A stretch of 64,000 bases of DNA from an uncultured Bacteroidia bacterium. GTDB lineage: Bacteria > Bacteroidota > Bacteroidia > Bacteroidales > UBA932. Positions 32,408-40,017 of the stretch are shown piece by piece; the first letter of the stretch is position 1, and each line of letters opens with the position of its first letter. Below the pieces are notes generated by a model. That model saw only the letters and a list, made by a program, of their open reading frames with translations. It was not told the origin of the DNA and did not search any database. The translations under genes and the position numbers were made by a program. The stretch covers positions 1-64,000 of the forward strand of contig CACYWN010000006.1 of assembly GCA_902778105.1 (NCBI GenBank). Reading direction: 5' to 3'.

Positions 32408-33451
32408 ATGGAAATCAAGAAAGAACTTTGGGGCCAGGCCCCGGACGGGAAGGAGATCTTCCTGTACACCCTCAAGAACGCCTCCGGGGCCTACGTGAAA
32501 CTGGGCAGCCTGGGCGCAGCCATCGTATCCATCGTCGTTCCGGACAAAGACGGCAGGCTGGACGACGTCGTACTGGGCTATCCCAATGCCCTGGACTACC
32601 TGGCCGACGGTCCCTGCGCAGGCAAGGTTCCCGGGCGCTATGCGAACCGCATCGCCAAAGGCCGGTTCACCCTGGACGGAAAGGAATATACCCTGCCCAT
32701 CAACAACGGCCCCAACCACCTGCACGGCGGCCCGAACGGCTTCCAGAACCAGGTGTGGGACAGCCGCGTCGAAGGGGACGCCGTGGAATTCCTGTATTTC
32801 TCCGAAGACGGCGAGGCCGGATTCCCCGGCAACATGAAGGTGGTCGCCCACTATGAGTGGAGCGAGGAGAACGAGCTCAAGCTCATCCTCACGGCCGAAA
32901 CCGACGCCCCGACGGTCGTGAATCTCACGAACCACGTCTATTTCAACCTGGACGGCGAAGGCGGTTCGGTGCTCGACCACAAACTGGAGCTGAACGCATC
33001 GCAGTACCTCCCCACCGACCCGACGCAGATTCCGCTGGGCGAACCGGCCGACGTCGCCGGCACCCCGATGGACTTCGTGGAGGCCAAACCCATCGGAGCG
33101 GACATCCACGCGGATTTCGAGGCGCTCAAGATCGGGAAGGGGTATGACCACTGCTGGCTCATCGACGGCGCCATGCCCGGCCAGCTGTCCACCGCCGCGC
33201 AGCTCTGGGGCGCCAAGTCCGGCCGCAAGGTGGAAGTCATCACCACCCAGCCTGCCGTTCAGGTGTACACCGGCAACTGGCTCAAGGGCTGCCCGAAAGG
33301 CAAGGCCGGCCACGAATTCGAGGATTACGACGCCGTCGCCATCGAATGCCAGCACACGCCGGACGCCCCCAACCAGCCCGGCTTCCCCACGACGGTCCTC
33401 CGCCCCGGCGAAGTCTTCGAGGAAGCGATCATCTGGGTATTTACAGCGTAA
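32408..33451 (+). CDS. galM: Aldose 1-epimerase (galactose mutarotase)
   Basis: This 347 aa enzyme interconverts alpha- and beta-anomers of galactose or glucose. Landmarks of the family are GRYANRIAKGRFTLDG (about 78-93), NNGPNHLHGG with the active-site His (about 98-107), NLTNHVYFNLDG (about 175-186) and the C-terminal ECQHTPDAPNQPGFPTT. No signal peptide is seen, so it acts in the cytoplasm, supplying alpha-galactose to GalK (46876-48018). Its stop is followed by a REP pair shared with the convergent DUF5106 gene. Confidence 0.95.
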   Translation: MEIKKELWGQAPDGKEIFLYTLKNASGAYVKLGSLGAAIVSIVVPDKDGRLDDVVLGYPNALDYLADGPCAGKVPGRYANRIAKGRFTLDGKEYTLPINNGPNHLHGGPNGFQNQVWDSRVEGDAVEFLYFSEDGEAGFPGNMKVVAHYEWSEENELKLILTAETDAPTVVNLTNHVYFNLDGEGGSVLDHKLELNASQYLPTDPTQIPLGEPADVAGTPMDFVEAKPIGADIHADFEALKIGKGYDHCWLIDGAMPGQLSTAAQLWGAKSGRKVEVITTQPAVQVYTGNWLKGCPKGKAGHEFEDYDAVAIECQHTPDAPNQPGFPTTVLRPGEVFEEAIIWVFTA

Positions 33452-33463
33452 TCTTTTCCGAGT

Positions 33464-33550
33464 GTCGGCGATGTCCCTAAAACAAGGACACCGCCGTCAA
33501 ATATGACGATAAATGACGGAGACGTCCCTTTGTTCGGGACATCTCCGTCA
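33464..33550. repeat. REP pair of the GGAGATGTCC family between convergent genes
   Basis: Hairpin 1 is GTCGGCGATGTCC...GGACACCGCCGTC (33464-33498). Hairpin 2 has 15 bp arms (33514-33528 with 33536-33550, one mismatch). The second hairpin contains the TGA stop of the leftward lipoprotein gene (33548-33550), so a REP arm supplies or overlaps the stop codon. Confidence 0.8.
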
Positions 33551-34504
33551 CTTGTACAGCTTCACCAGCGCCCCCAGGACCTTCTCCTGCGGGGCGTCTT
33601 TCATCAGGACGGTCTTGTCCCTGTCCAGCAGATAGATGGACGGAATGGCGCGGATGTTATAGACAAGGTCCGTGCGGATGGTGTAGTCCTGGTCGTAGCC
33701 GTTGATCCAGTCGGCGGGATAATCGGCGATATGAGCCTTCCAGTCATCGATTTCCTGGTCGATGTACACGTCCACGACCCTCAGGCGGCCGGCGTCCACC
33801 AGGGCGGAGATCTCCGGGGAGGCCTTCATCGCAGCCGTGATTTCCTGGCAGGCATTGCAGCCCGGATTCGCGAAGATCAACAGGGTGTACTCGGCCTTCA
33901 CCCCATGCAGCGTACGCAGTTTTCCACGGGTGTCGGTGAAAGGGAAATCCGCGGCCTGCGTTCCGACCCCGTTCAACCGGCACATCCGGGCATCCCATTC
34001 ATAGCCTTTCCGATAACCGTCGTCAATGAGGTCGGAAGCCGCCAGCTTCTCCACGAACGGCCGGTAGAGGTCCTCGTTCCGGACGGGGGAATTCGGATCG
34101 TAAAAGTACCGGGACGTCTGCCGGCACAGTTCCTCGAACACATTGGATTCCGGATACTTGCGCTCGAAAGCTTCCACCCGGTCGAAAAGCCGGGAGACGG
34201 AGCGCACACCCTCCTCCAGGGGCACCTGGTCCAACAGGGTGGCATACAGGCCCACCTGGGATTCGAGCGCATCGGCCCGGACCCCGTTCACCACCGTGGA
34301 ATCGCAGGCGTAGACCCGGGCGGTATCCGTGAAACGGTCCCAGAAATGAAGGACCACATAGCCAAGCCGTTCCGCCTCTTCCGAATACATGGACGGGACA
34401 TCCACCTGCGGGAAATCCCGCACCGGAACGGACGCCGGCTTCCCCCCGCGGGGCCCGCAGGCGCACAGGAGCGCCATCCCTATCAGCAGCAAGTAATTAC
34501 GCAT
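33548..34504 (-). CDS. DUF5106 lipoprotein with a thioredoxin-like domain
   Basis: This 318 aa lipoprotein has a lipobox (ALLCAC at about residues 11-16). The N-terminal half (about 30-190) is an alpha-helical DUF5106-like domain (YVVLHFWDRFTDT). The C-terminal half (about 195-318) is a thioredoxin fold with the redox motif FANPGCNACQEI (Cys-x2-Cys) and the cis-Pro segment IRAIPSIYLLDRD. Such proteins resemble the TlpA/AhpC-like periplasmic reductases; partners are unknown. The stop codon lies inside a REP hairpin. It diverges from the OM metalloprotease-like gene at 34572. Confidence 0.83.
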   Translation of the reverse strand: MRNYLLLIGMALLCACGPRGGKPASVPVRDFPQVDVPSMYSEEAERLGYVVLHFWDRFTDTARVYACDSTVVNGVRADALESQVGLYATLLDQVPLEEGVRSVSRLFDRVEAFERKYPESNVFEELCRQTSRYFYDPNSPVRNEDLYRPFVEKLAASDLIDDGYRKGYEWDARMCRLNGVGTQAADFPFTDTRGKLRTLHGVKAEYTLLIFANPGCNACQEITAAMKASPEISALVDAGRLRVVDVYIDQEIDDWKAHIADYPADWINGYDQDYTIRTDLVYNIRAIPSIYLLDRDKTVLMKDAPQEKVLGALVKLYK

Positions 34505-34530
34505 TTTCGTTTTCTGTTTCGTTGGACAGG

Positions 34531-34563
34531 TTGGGCAAAATTAAACAAAAAATATTAGTTTTG
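34531..34563 (+). promoter_or_regulatory. Promoter of the 1013 aa OM protein
   Basis: TTG (34531-34533), a 22 nt spacer and TAGTTTTG (34556-34563), 8 nt before the ATG at 34572. A leftward TAATTTTG box (34543-34536) for the divergent lipoprotein overlaps it. Confidence 0.4.
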
Positions 34564-34571
34564 TATCTTGT

Positions 34572-37500
34572 ATGAGACGGATTCTTCCCTTCCTTGCGGC
34601 CCTTGCCTGGGGCACCGTTGCCTCGGCCCAGTTCTACCAGAGCGGGACCGATCCCTTCGGTGCCTGGTCCACCGCCAATACCCCCCACTACCGGATTCTC
34701 TATCCGAAGGGCCTGGACTCCCTGGCCCGCAGCTACATCCTGGACCTGGAAAAATGGCAACCCCTCGTCGGCATCAGCGCCGGCATGTCCCCCGCAAGCC
34801 TCCAGTGGGGAAAACTCCCCGTCATCCTTCATCCCCATTACCCCTATTCCAACGGATCGGTCGCCTGGGCGCCCAAAGTGATGGACCTGTATACCCACCC
34901 GGAACCCTACGGATCCCTGCCCCAGTCCTGGATGACCCAGCTGACGGTCCACGAATCCCGGCACGTGGCCCAGATGCAGCTGGCCTACCGGCGTCCGTTC
35001 CGCTGGGTGAACTTCCTCGCCGGCGAAATGTGGCCGGGCGCCATATCGGCCCTGTTCACCCCGCCGGTGCTGCTGGAAGGCGACGCCGTGGTCGCGGAAA
35101 CCGCCCTGACCGCTTCCGGACGCGGCCGGAGCGCCGATTTCCTGAACTATTATCACCTCGCCTTCGACGGCAACGACTGGCGTGACTTTTACAAATGGGT
35201 CTACGGCTCCTTCAAGAAAGCCGGGCCGGACTACTATACCGTCGGGTACATGACGGTCGCGGGAATGCGGTACTTCTACGACCAGCCCGCCTTTACGGCC
35301 GATTACTTCGACAACGTCTGCAGGCACCCCCTCCCCGTTGCCTCCCTTGAGCGGTACATCCGCCGCGTCTCCGGAAAGAAGTTCAAGGAGACGTTCCGGG
35401 ACATCCAGGAGGGCTTTCACGCCATCTGGGCCGAGGAGGCCGAGGCGCGGGGGCCTTTCATGGAAATGGAACAGGTGACCGCGAAGCCTTCTTTCGCCAC
35501 CGACTACACCTGCGGATCCTGGATTGACGGAAAATACTTCGCTTTCAAGGAAGGCAAGACCACGGACAAGCGGCTCGTCCGCATCGATCCGGACGGAACG
35601 GAGCACGACCTGGGCGCCTTTGCCGAAACGGCCAGTTCCTTCTATCCCGGCGAAGACCGGCTCTATTGGACGGAGACCCTTCCCGGACGGCGCTGGACCC
35701 TGGACGGCCGCTCTGTCATCCGGTTTTCCGACATGGACGGGGAGCACCGGCAGGACCTCACGTCGGAGGGCAGGCTCTACAATCCCCAGCCGGGGCCCGG
35801 CGGCCTGGCCGTGGTGGAATATCCCGTACAGGGCGGCAGTAACCTTCTGCTGGTCAGCGAAGAAGACGGGAGCATCCTCCGTCGCACCCCGGCACCGGAG
35901 GGCATCCAGCTCACCGAATCGGCCTGGATCGGGGACGATGTCTTCTGCCTGGGCGTGGACGACCGGGGCTTCGGGATCTGGCGGCTCGGGGAGGACGGCT
36001 GGACCTGCGTCCTGGAGCCCAGCATCCAGACCATGGAGAACCTGGACGGAGGCGATGCCCTGGAATTCGTCAGCGACCGCAGCGGCGTAAAGGAACTGTA
36101 CCGGTATGACCCCTTCACCGGACACGGCTGGCAGCTCACGAATACCCGCTACGGAGGAAACGACTATTCCCGCACCGACGACGGCGAGCTCTGGTTCTCT
36201 TCCCCGACCCCGGAAGGAATGGCCATCTTCAAGGCAAAGGAACCGGAACCGGTAGAGGTCGATATCCGGACCGTGCACCGGGACCGGGTGGCGGAAAAAC
36301 TGTCGGAACAAGAGCGCACCCTCCTCGCGGAGGCCTCCATCCAACCGGAGCAGAGCGCCATGGTCAGCGCCCCGAAACCCTATCGCAAATCCCTGCATCT
36401 CATGAAGTTCCATTCCTGGGCTCCGCTGTATTTCAATTACGACGCGGTAGAATCCCTGAGCGGCGACTTCAGCTATGATACGGCATCGCCGGGCCTGACC
36501 GGCCTGTTCCAGAACGACCTGGGAACGGCCTGGGGCACCATCGGCTACAGCGCCCATCCCGACCCGGACACGCCCTCCGAATGGCGGCATTCCGGCCACC
36601 TGCAGTTCACCTACTCCGGACTCTTCCCCGTTCTGGAGGCTTCCTTCGACCTCTATGACGCCGGTGCGGCCCAATACCGTTTCCAGCGCAGGGAGTATCC
36701 TGACGACACCGGCTTTGCAGCGGTCCGCCAGGACATCTCCGGCCCCGTCTGGACGGGCTCTCTCAAGGCGTACATTCCCTTCCGCTACAACAAGAACGGC
36801 ATCCAGCAAGGCTGGGTCCCGCAGGTACAATGGGGCATCTCGAACAGCCTGTTCGACAATGGGACCGTGGACCTCTCAGCCAGCACCGACCTCGTCCGGG
36901 AAGGGGCGCACCTCTCCTTCATGGGTTATCAGCCCGGACAGAACTGTCCGATGCAGACCCTGCGCGCCTCGGTGCGCGGCTACCGGACGCTCCCGGCCGC
37001 CGACAGCCAGGTATATCCCCGCTGGGGAATCGGAGCCGAGGCCGGCGCCAGTTTCCGCCCGGCCCTGGAAAAGATCTTCTCTCCCACCTGGTATGGCTAC
37101 CTGTACGGGTATACGCCGGGGTTCACCCGCACCCAGGGTCTCCGGCTGACCGCCACCGGCCAGTGCCAGATCCCGACCGGCGCACCGTTCGGAGAAAACA
37201 GTGTGCAGATCGTCCCGCGTGGCTTCACGGCGGCCGACGGAACCGCCATCGCCCGGAAATCGGCCCGCCAGCTGCGCCTGACGGCCGATTACGCCATCCC
37301 CATTTACGCGGGAGACCTCTCCTGGTTCTCCCCGGCCGCCTACATCTCCCACTTCCTGCTGATCCCGCACGTGGACTGGACCGCCTTCGGCGGCGCCCGG
37401 AACGGCGGGGACAAGGCGGTTTCCTCCTCCCTCCTCAGCGCCGGTGCGGACTTCACGGTGGAACTCGGCAACTTCCTGTGGGCCCCCTTCCCCTGCTCCG

Positions 37501-37613
37501 TCGGCGTTTCCGCCACCTGGCTCGGCGGCCCTTACTTCGACACCCTGGCGAAAGCTTCCGAAGAAGGACGGACACCCTATTCCATCGAACTCATCTTCAG
37601 CCTGGATATCTGA
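34572..37613 (+). CDS. Outer-membrane HExxH / beta-propeller / beta-barrel protein, copy 1
   Basis: This 1013 aa protein has a signal peptide (to about residue 19), then a domain (about 30-290) with a gluzincin-like zinc site: HESRH at 127-131 and a candidate third ligand Glu169 in LLEGDAVVAETAL, 38 residues further on. A middle region (about 300-580) of repeated beta-strands with EFVSDRSGVKELYRYD-like blades resembles a TolB/WD40-type propeller. The C-terminal ~400 residues are an amphipathic beta-barrel ending in FSLDI. A same-layout paralogue is encoded at 43839-46871. I infer a cell-surface or periplasmic-facing peptidase tethered to its own barrel; activity and substrate are unknown. The envelope gene cluster SurA/SurA/OstA starts 158 nt downstream. 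Confidence 0.75.
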   Translation: MRRILPFLAALAWGTVASAQFYQSGTDPFGAWSTANTPHYRILYPKGLDSLARSYILDLEKWQPLVGISAGMSPASLQWGKLPVILHPHYPYSNGSVAWAPKVMDLYTHPEPYGSLPQSWMTQLTVHESRHVAQMQLAYRRPFRWVNFLAGEMWPGAISALFTPPVLLEGDAVVAETALTASGRGRSADFLNYYHLAFDGNDWRDFYKWVYGSFKKAGPDYYTVGYMTVAGMRYFYDQPAFTADYFDNVCRHPLPVASLERYIRRVSGKKFKETFRDIQEGFHAIWAEEAEARGPFMEMEQVTAKPSFATDYTCGSWIDGKYFAFKEGKTTDKRLVRIDPDGTEHDLGAFAETASSFYPGEDRLYWTETLPGRRWTLDGRSVIRFSDMDGEHRQDLTSEGRLYNPQPGPGGLAVVEYPVQGGSNLLLVSEEDGSILRRTPAPEGIQLTESAWIGDDVFCLGVDDRGFGIWRLGEDGWTCVLEPSIQTMENLDGGDALEFVSDRSGVKELYRYDPFTGHGWQLTNTRYGGNDYSRTDDGELWFSSPTPEGMAIFKAKEPEPVEVDIRTVHRDRVAEKLSEQERTLLAEASIQPEQSAMVSAPKPYRKSLHLMKFHSWAPLYFNYDAVESLSGDFSYDTASPGLTGLFQNDLGTAWGTIGYSAHPDPDTPSEWRHSGHLQFTYSGLFPVLEASFDLYDAGAAQYRFQRREYPDDTGFAAVRQDISGPVWTGSLKAYIPFRYNKNGIQQGWVPQVQWGISNSLFDNGTVDLSASTDLVREGAHLSFMGYQPGQNCPMQTLRASVRGYRTLPAADSQVYPRWGIGAEAGASFRPALEKIFSPTWYGYLYGYTPGFTRTQGLRLTATGQCQIPTGAPFGENSVQIVPRGFTAADGTAIARKSARQLRLTADYAIPIYAGDLSWFSPAAYISHFLLIPHVDWTAFGGARNGGDKAVSSSLLSAGADFTVELGNFLWAPFPCSVGVSATWLGGPYFDTLAKASEEGRTPYSIELIFSLDI

Positions 37614-37757
37614 CGGGAAGACATCGCCTGCGGGAGAAAGACCTTAACCGTGGGGACATGCCGACAGGGTATGTCAGATATACCCGAATCTGATCAATGC
37701 GAACGCTTTCCGTTTCGCATGAAATGGGAAAAAAGCCCGTTTCTCCGGAAATAATGT

Positions 37758-37765
37758 TATCTTTG
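37758..37765 (+). promoter_or_regulatory. -7 promoter box of the SurA/OstA operon
   Basis: TATCTTTG, 6 nt (TAGGTT), ATG at 37772. Nearly identical to the start region at 698-712. Confidence 0.55.
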
Positions 37766-37771
37766 TAGGTT

Positions 37772-38635
37772 ATGAGAAAATGCGTTCTTCTCGTTGCCAT
37801 CCTGGCCCTGTCCGCATGCCAGCTCGTCCACCGGGTTTCCGACTCGGCGGCGGAGCTGTTCGGGGACGAGGTGGTGGCACGCGTGGGCGACCATAAGCTG
37901 TTCCGGTCCCAGCTGGCGGAATACATTCCGGCCGGGGTTTCGCAGGAGGACAGCGTCGGCCTGGCGCAGCAGTACATCAACGCCTGGGCGGAGGAACTCC
38001 TGTACCTGGACATGGCTGAGGCGCAGCTTTCCAAGGAGGAAAAGGATGTTTCGAGCGAACTGGAGGACTACCGCCGGACGCTGCTCCGGTACCGGTACGA
38101 GGAGCGCTACATCAACGAAAAGCTGGACACGCTCATCTCCGACGAGGAGGTCCGCAGCTATTACGAAGGGCATTCGGACAAGTTCCTGCTGGACCGCCCC
38201 CTCCTGAAGGCACGCTACATGGTCATCCCGGCCAAATCCCGGAATCTGAAGACCATCAAGGAGTTGATGTCTTCGGACAACGCGCTGGAGCTCGCGGCCG
38301 CAGACAGCCTGGCCTCCACGGCCGCCATCCGGTACGCGGACTTCGCGGAAAACTGGATGGACGCTCTCCTGCTTGCCCGCGAGCTGGGTACGGACGAAGG
38401 GACGATGATGAAGGCGTTGAAAAACCGGTTCATCGAATTTACCGGGGACGACGGCAACCTCCGGGTGGCCTACGTGGCCGACATCGTGCAGAAGGGCCGA
38501 CCCGCCCCGCTGGAATACTGCGAGGAGCGGATCCGGGACATCATCCTGAGCACCAGAAAGCATGATTTGGTGGCCGGTTTGGAACGGGACTTGCTGAACG
38601 ACGCCCGGAACAAGGAAAAATTTGTGATTTATTGA
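37772..38635 (+). CDS. SurA/PrsA-like periplasmic chaperone lipoprotein lacking a clear parvulin domain
   Basis: This 287 aa lipoprotein has a lipobox (LALSAC at about residues 11-16). The N-terminal helical region (about 30-130: VVARVGDHKLFRSQLAEY, YINAWAEELLYLDMAEAQ) matches the SurA/PrsA chaperone core, and a C-terminal helix (ERIRDIILSTRKHDLVAGLE) closes it. The segment between (about 140-245) occupies the place of a parvulin domain, but the parvulin hallmark residues are not evident, so it may be a chaperone without isomerase activity. It is the first gene of an operon with surA and ostA-like genes, consistent with outer-membrane protein folding. Confidence 0.75.
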   Translation: MRKCVLLVAILALSACQLVHRVSDSAAELFGDEVVARVGDHKLFRSQLAEYIPAGVSQEDSVGLAQQYINAWAEELLYLDMAEAQLSKEEKDVSSELEDYRRTLLRYRYEERYINEKLDTLISDEEVRSYYEGHSDKFLLDRPLLKARYMVIPAKSRNLKTIKELMSSDNALELAAADSLASTAAIRYADFAENWMDALLLARELGTDEGTMMKALKNRFIEFTGDDGNLRVAYVADIVQKGRPAPLEYCEERIRDIILSTRKHDLVAGLERDLLNDARNKEKFVIY

Positions 38636-38636
38636 T

Positions 38637-40013
38637 ATGAAGCAAAGGTTTATCGTCTTTGCGGCGGCCCTGCTGGTCTCGGCCACCCTCTCCGCCCAGA
38701 AATACAAGGGCGGACTGGTGGACAAGACCGTCGCCGTCGTGGGAAACGAAGTGATCATGATCTCGGACATCGAGAGCGAAGTGCAGCAGATGCAGGCCCA
38801 GGGCCGGTCCTCCGACCGGGACATGCGCTGCACCATCCTGGAGAACATGATGGAATCCAAGATCTTCCTGATGCAGGCCCGGATCGACTCACTCACCGTC
38901 AACAACGAGATGGTGGAAAGCGAACTGAACAACCGCATCGACCAGTTCCGGACCTATCTGGGCGGGGACGAAGAGGTGGAGAAATACTTTGGGAAACCCC
39001 TGTACCGGCTCCGCCAGGAATGGCGCCAGCTCTTCGAGGACCAGAGCCTGACCCAGCAGGAACAGGGCACCATCGCCGCCGCGATTCCGGAGATCACCCC
39101 TTACGACGTCAAGCAGTTCCTGGACACGGTCGCCAAGGAAGACCTGCCGATGGTTCCGGTCAAGTACCAGCTCAGCCAGATCTGCATCTACCCCGACCGG
39201 GAAGCCGCTTCCATGGCGGTCAAGGAACGGCTCCTTTCCCTGCGGGAACGCGTCATCAACGGCGAGAAGTTCTCCACCCTCGCCCGCATCTACTCCGAGG
39301 ATCCCGGGAGCGCCCGCAAGGGCGGTGAACTGGGCATGGCCTCCAAGTCCATCTTCTGGCCGGCCTTCTCCGACGCCGCAATGGCCCTGCGCCCCGGCGT
39401 AATCTCCCAGATCGTGGAGACCCCGGACGGCTTCCACATCATCGAAGTCATCGAGAAGAAGGGCGACATGTTCAACGCCCGCCACATCCTCCTCAAGCCG
39501 CAGTATACCTCGGAAGACCGTGACAAGGCGTTCTCCCGCCTGGACAGCCTGAGGACCAAGATCCTGGACGGCGAAATGAAGTTCAACCTCGCCGCCCGCT
39601 TCTTCTCCGAGGATCCTGCCACCCGCACCAACGGCGGCCAGATGGCCGATCCGGCCACCGGCTCCTCCTATTTCGAAATCGACCAGCTCAAGCCGGCCGA
39701 TTACGCCGCCATCAAGGACCTCCAGGTCGGCGAAATCTCCGAGCCCGTCGAATCCACCGACAACGAAGGCTACCAGCAGGGGCGCGCCGGAAACCTCGTG
39801 TACAAGATCATCCGCGTGGACAAGATCGTCCCCGCCCATGCCGCCACCTTCGAAAACGACTACACTGAGCTGCAGGACCGCGTCCGGTACCAGCGCCAGG
39901 TAAGGGCGATCGACGAATTCCTGGAGACGAAGATCAAGGACACCTACATCGTCATCGATCCGATGTACCGGGAGTGCAGCTTCAACCGGAAAATCTGGAA
40001 CGAAAAGTTCTGA
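38637..40013 (+). CDS. surA: SurA-type peptidyl-prolyl isomerase with two parvulin domains
   Basis: This 458 aa protein has a signal peptide (to about residue 20, SATLSAQ). The chaperone N-domain (about 25-170) begins DKTVAVVGNEVIMISDIESE, the usual SurA opening. Two parvulin domains follow: the first (about 172-275) with YSEDPGSARKGGELGM, the second (about 280-400) with ARHILLKPQYTSEDRDKA and FSEDPATRTNGGQM. It assists folding of outer-membrane beta-barrels in the periplasm. One base separates it from the preceding SurA-like gene, and the OstA-like gene follows within 5 nt. Confidence 0.93.
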   Translation: MKQRFIVFAAALLVSATLSAQKYKGGLVDKTVAVVGNEVIMISDIESEVQQMQAQGRSSDRDMRCTILENMMESKIFLMQARIDSLTVNNEMVESELNNRIDQFRTYLGGDEEVEKYFGKPLYRLRQEWRQLFEDQSLTQQEQGTIAAAIPEITPYDVKQFLDTVAKEDLPMVPVKYQLSQICIYPDREAASMAVKERLLSLRERVINGEKFSTLARIYSEDPGSARKGGELGMASKSIFWPAFSDAAMALRPGVISQIVETPDGFHIIEVIEKKGDMFNARHILLKPQYTSEDRDKAFSRLDSLRTKILDGEMKFNLAARFFSEDPATRTNGGQMADPATGSSYFEIDQLKPADYAAIKDLQVGEISEPVESTDNEGYQQGRAGNLVYKIIRVDKIVPAHAATFENDYTELQDRVRYQRQVRAIDEFLETKIKDTYIVIDPMYRECSFNRKIWNEKF

Positions 40014-40017
40014 CCCC

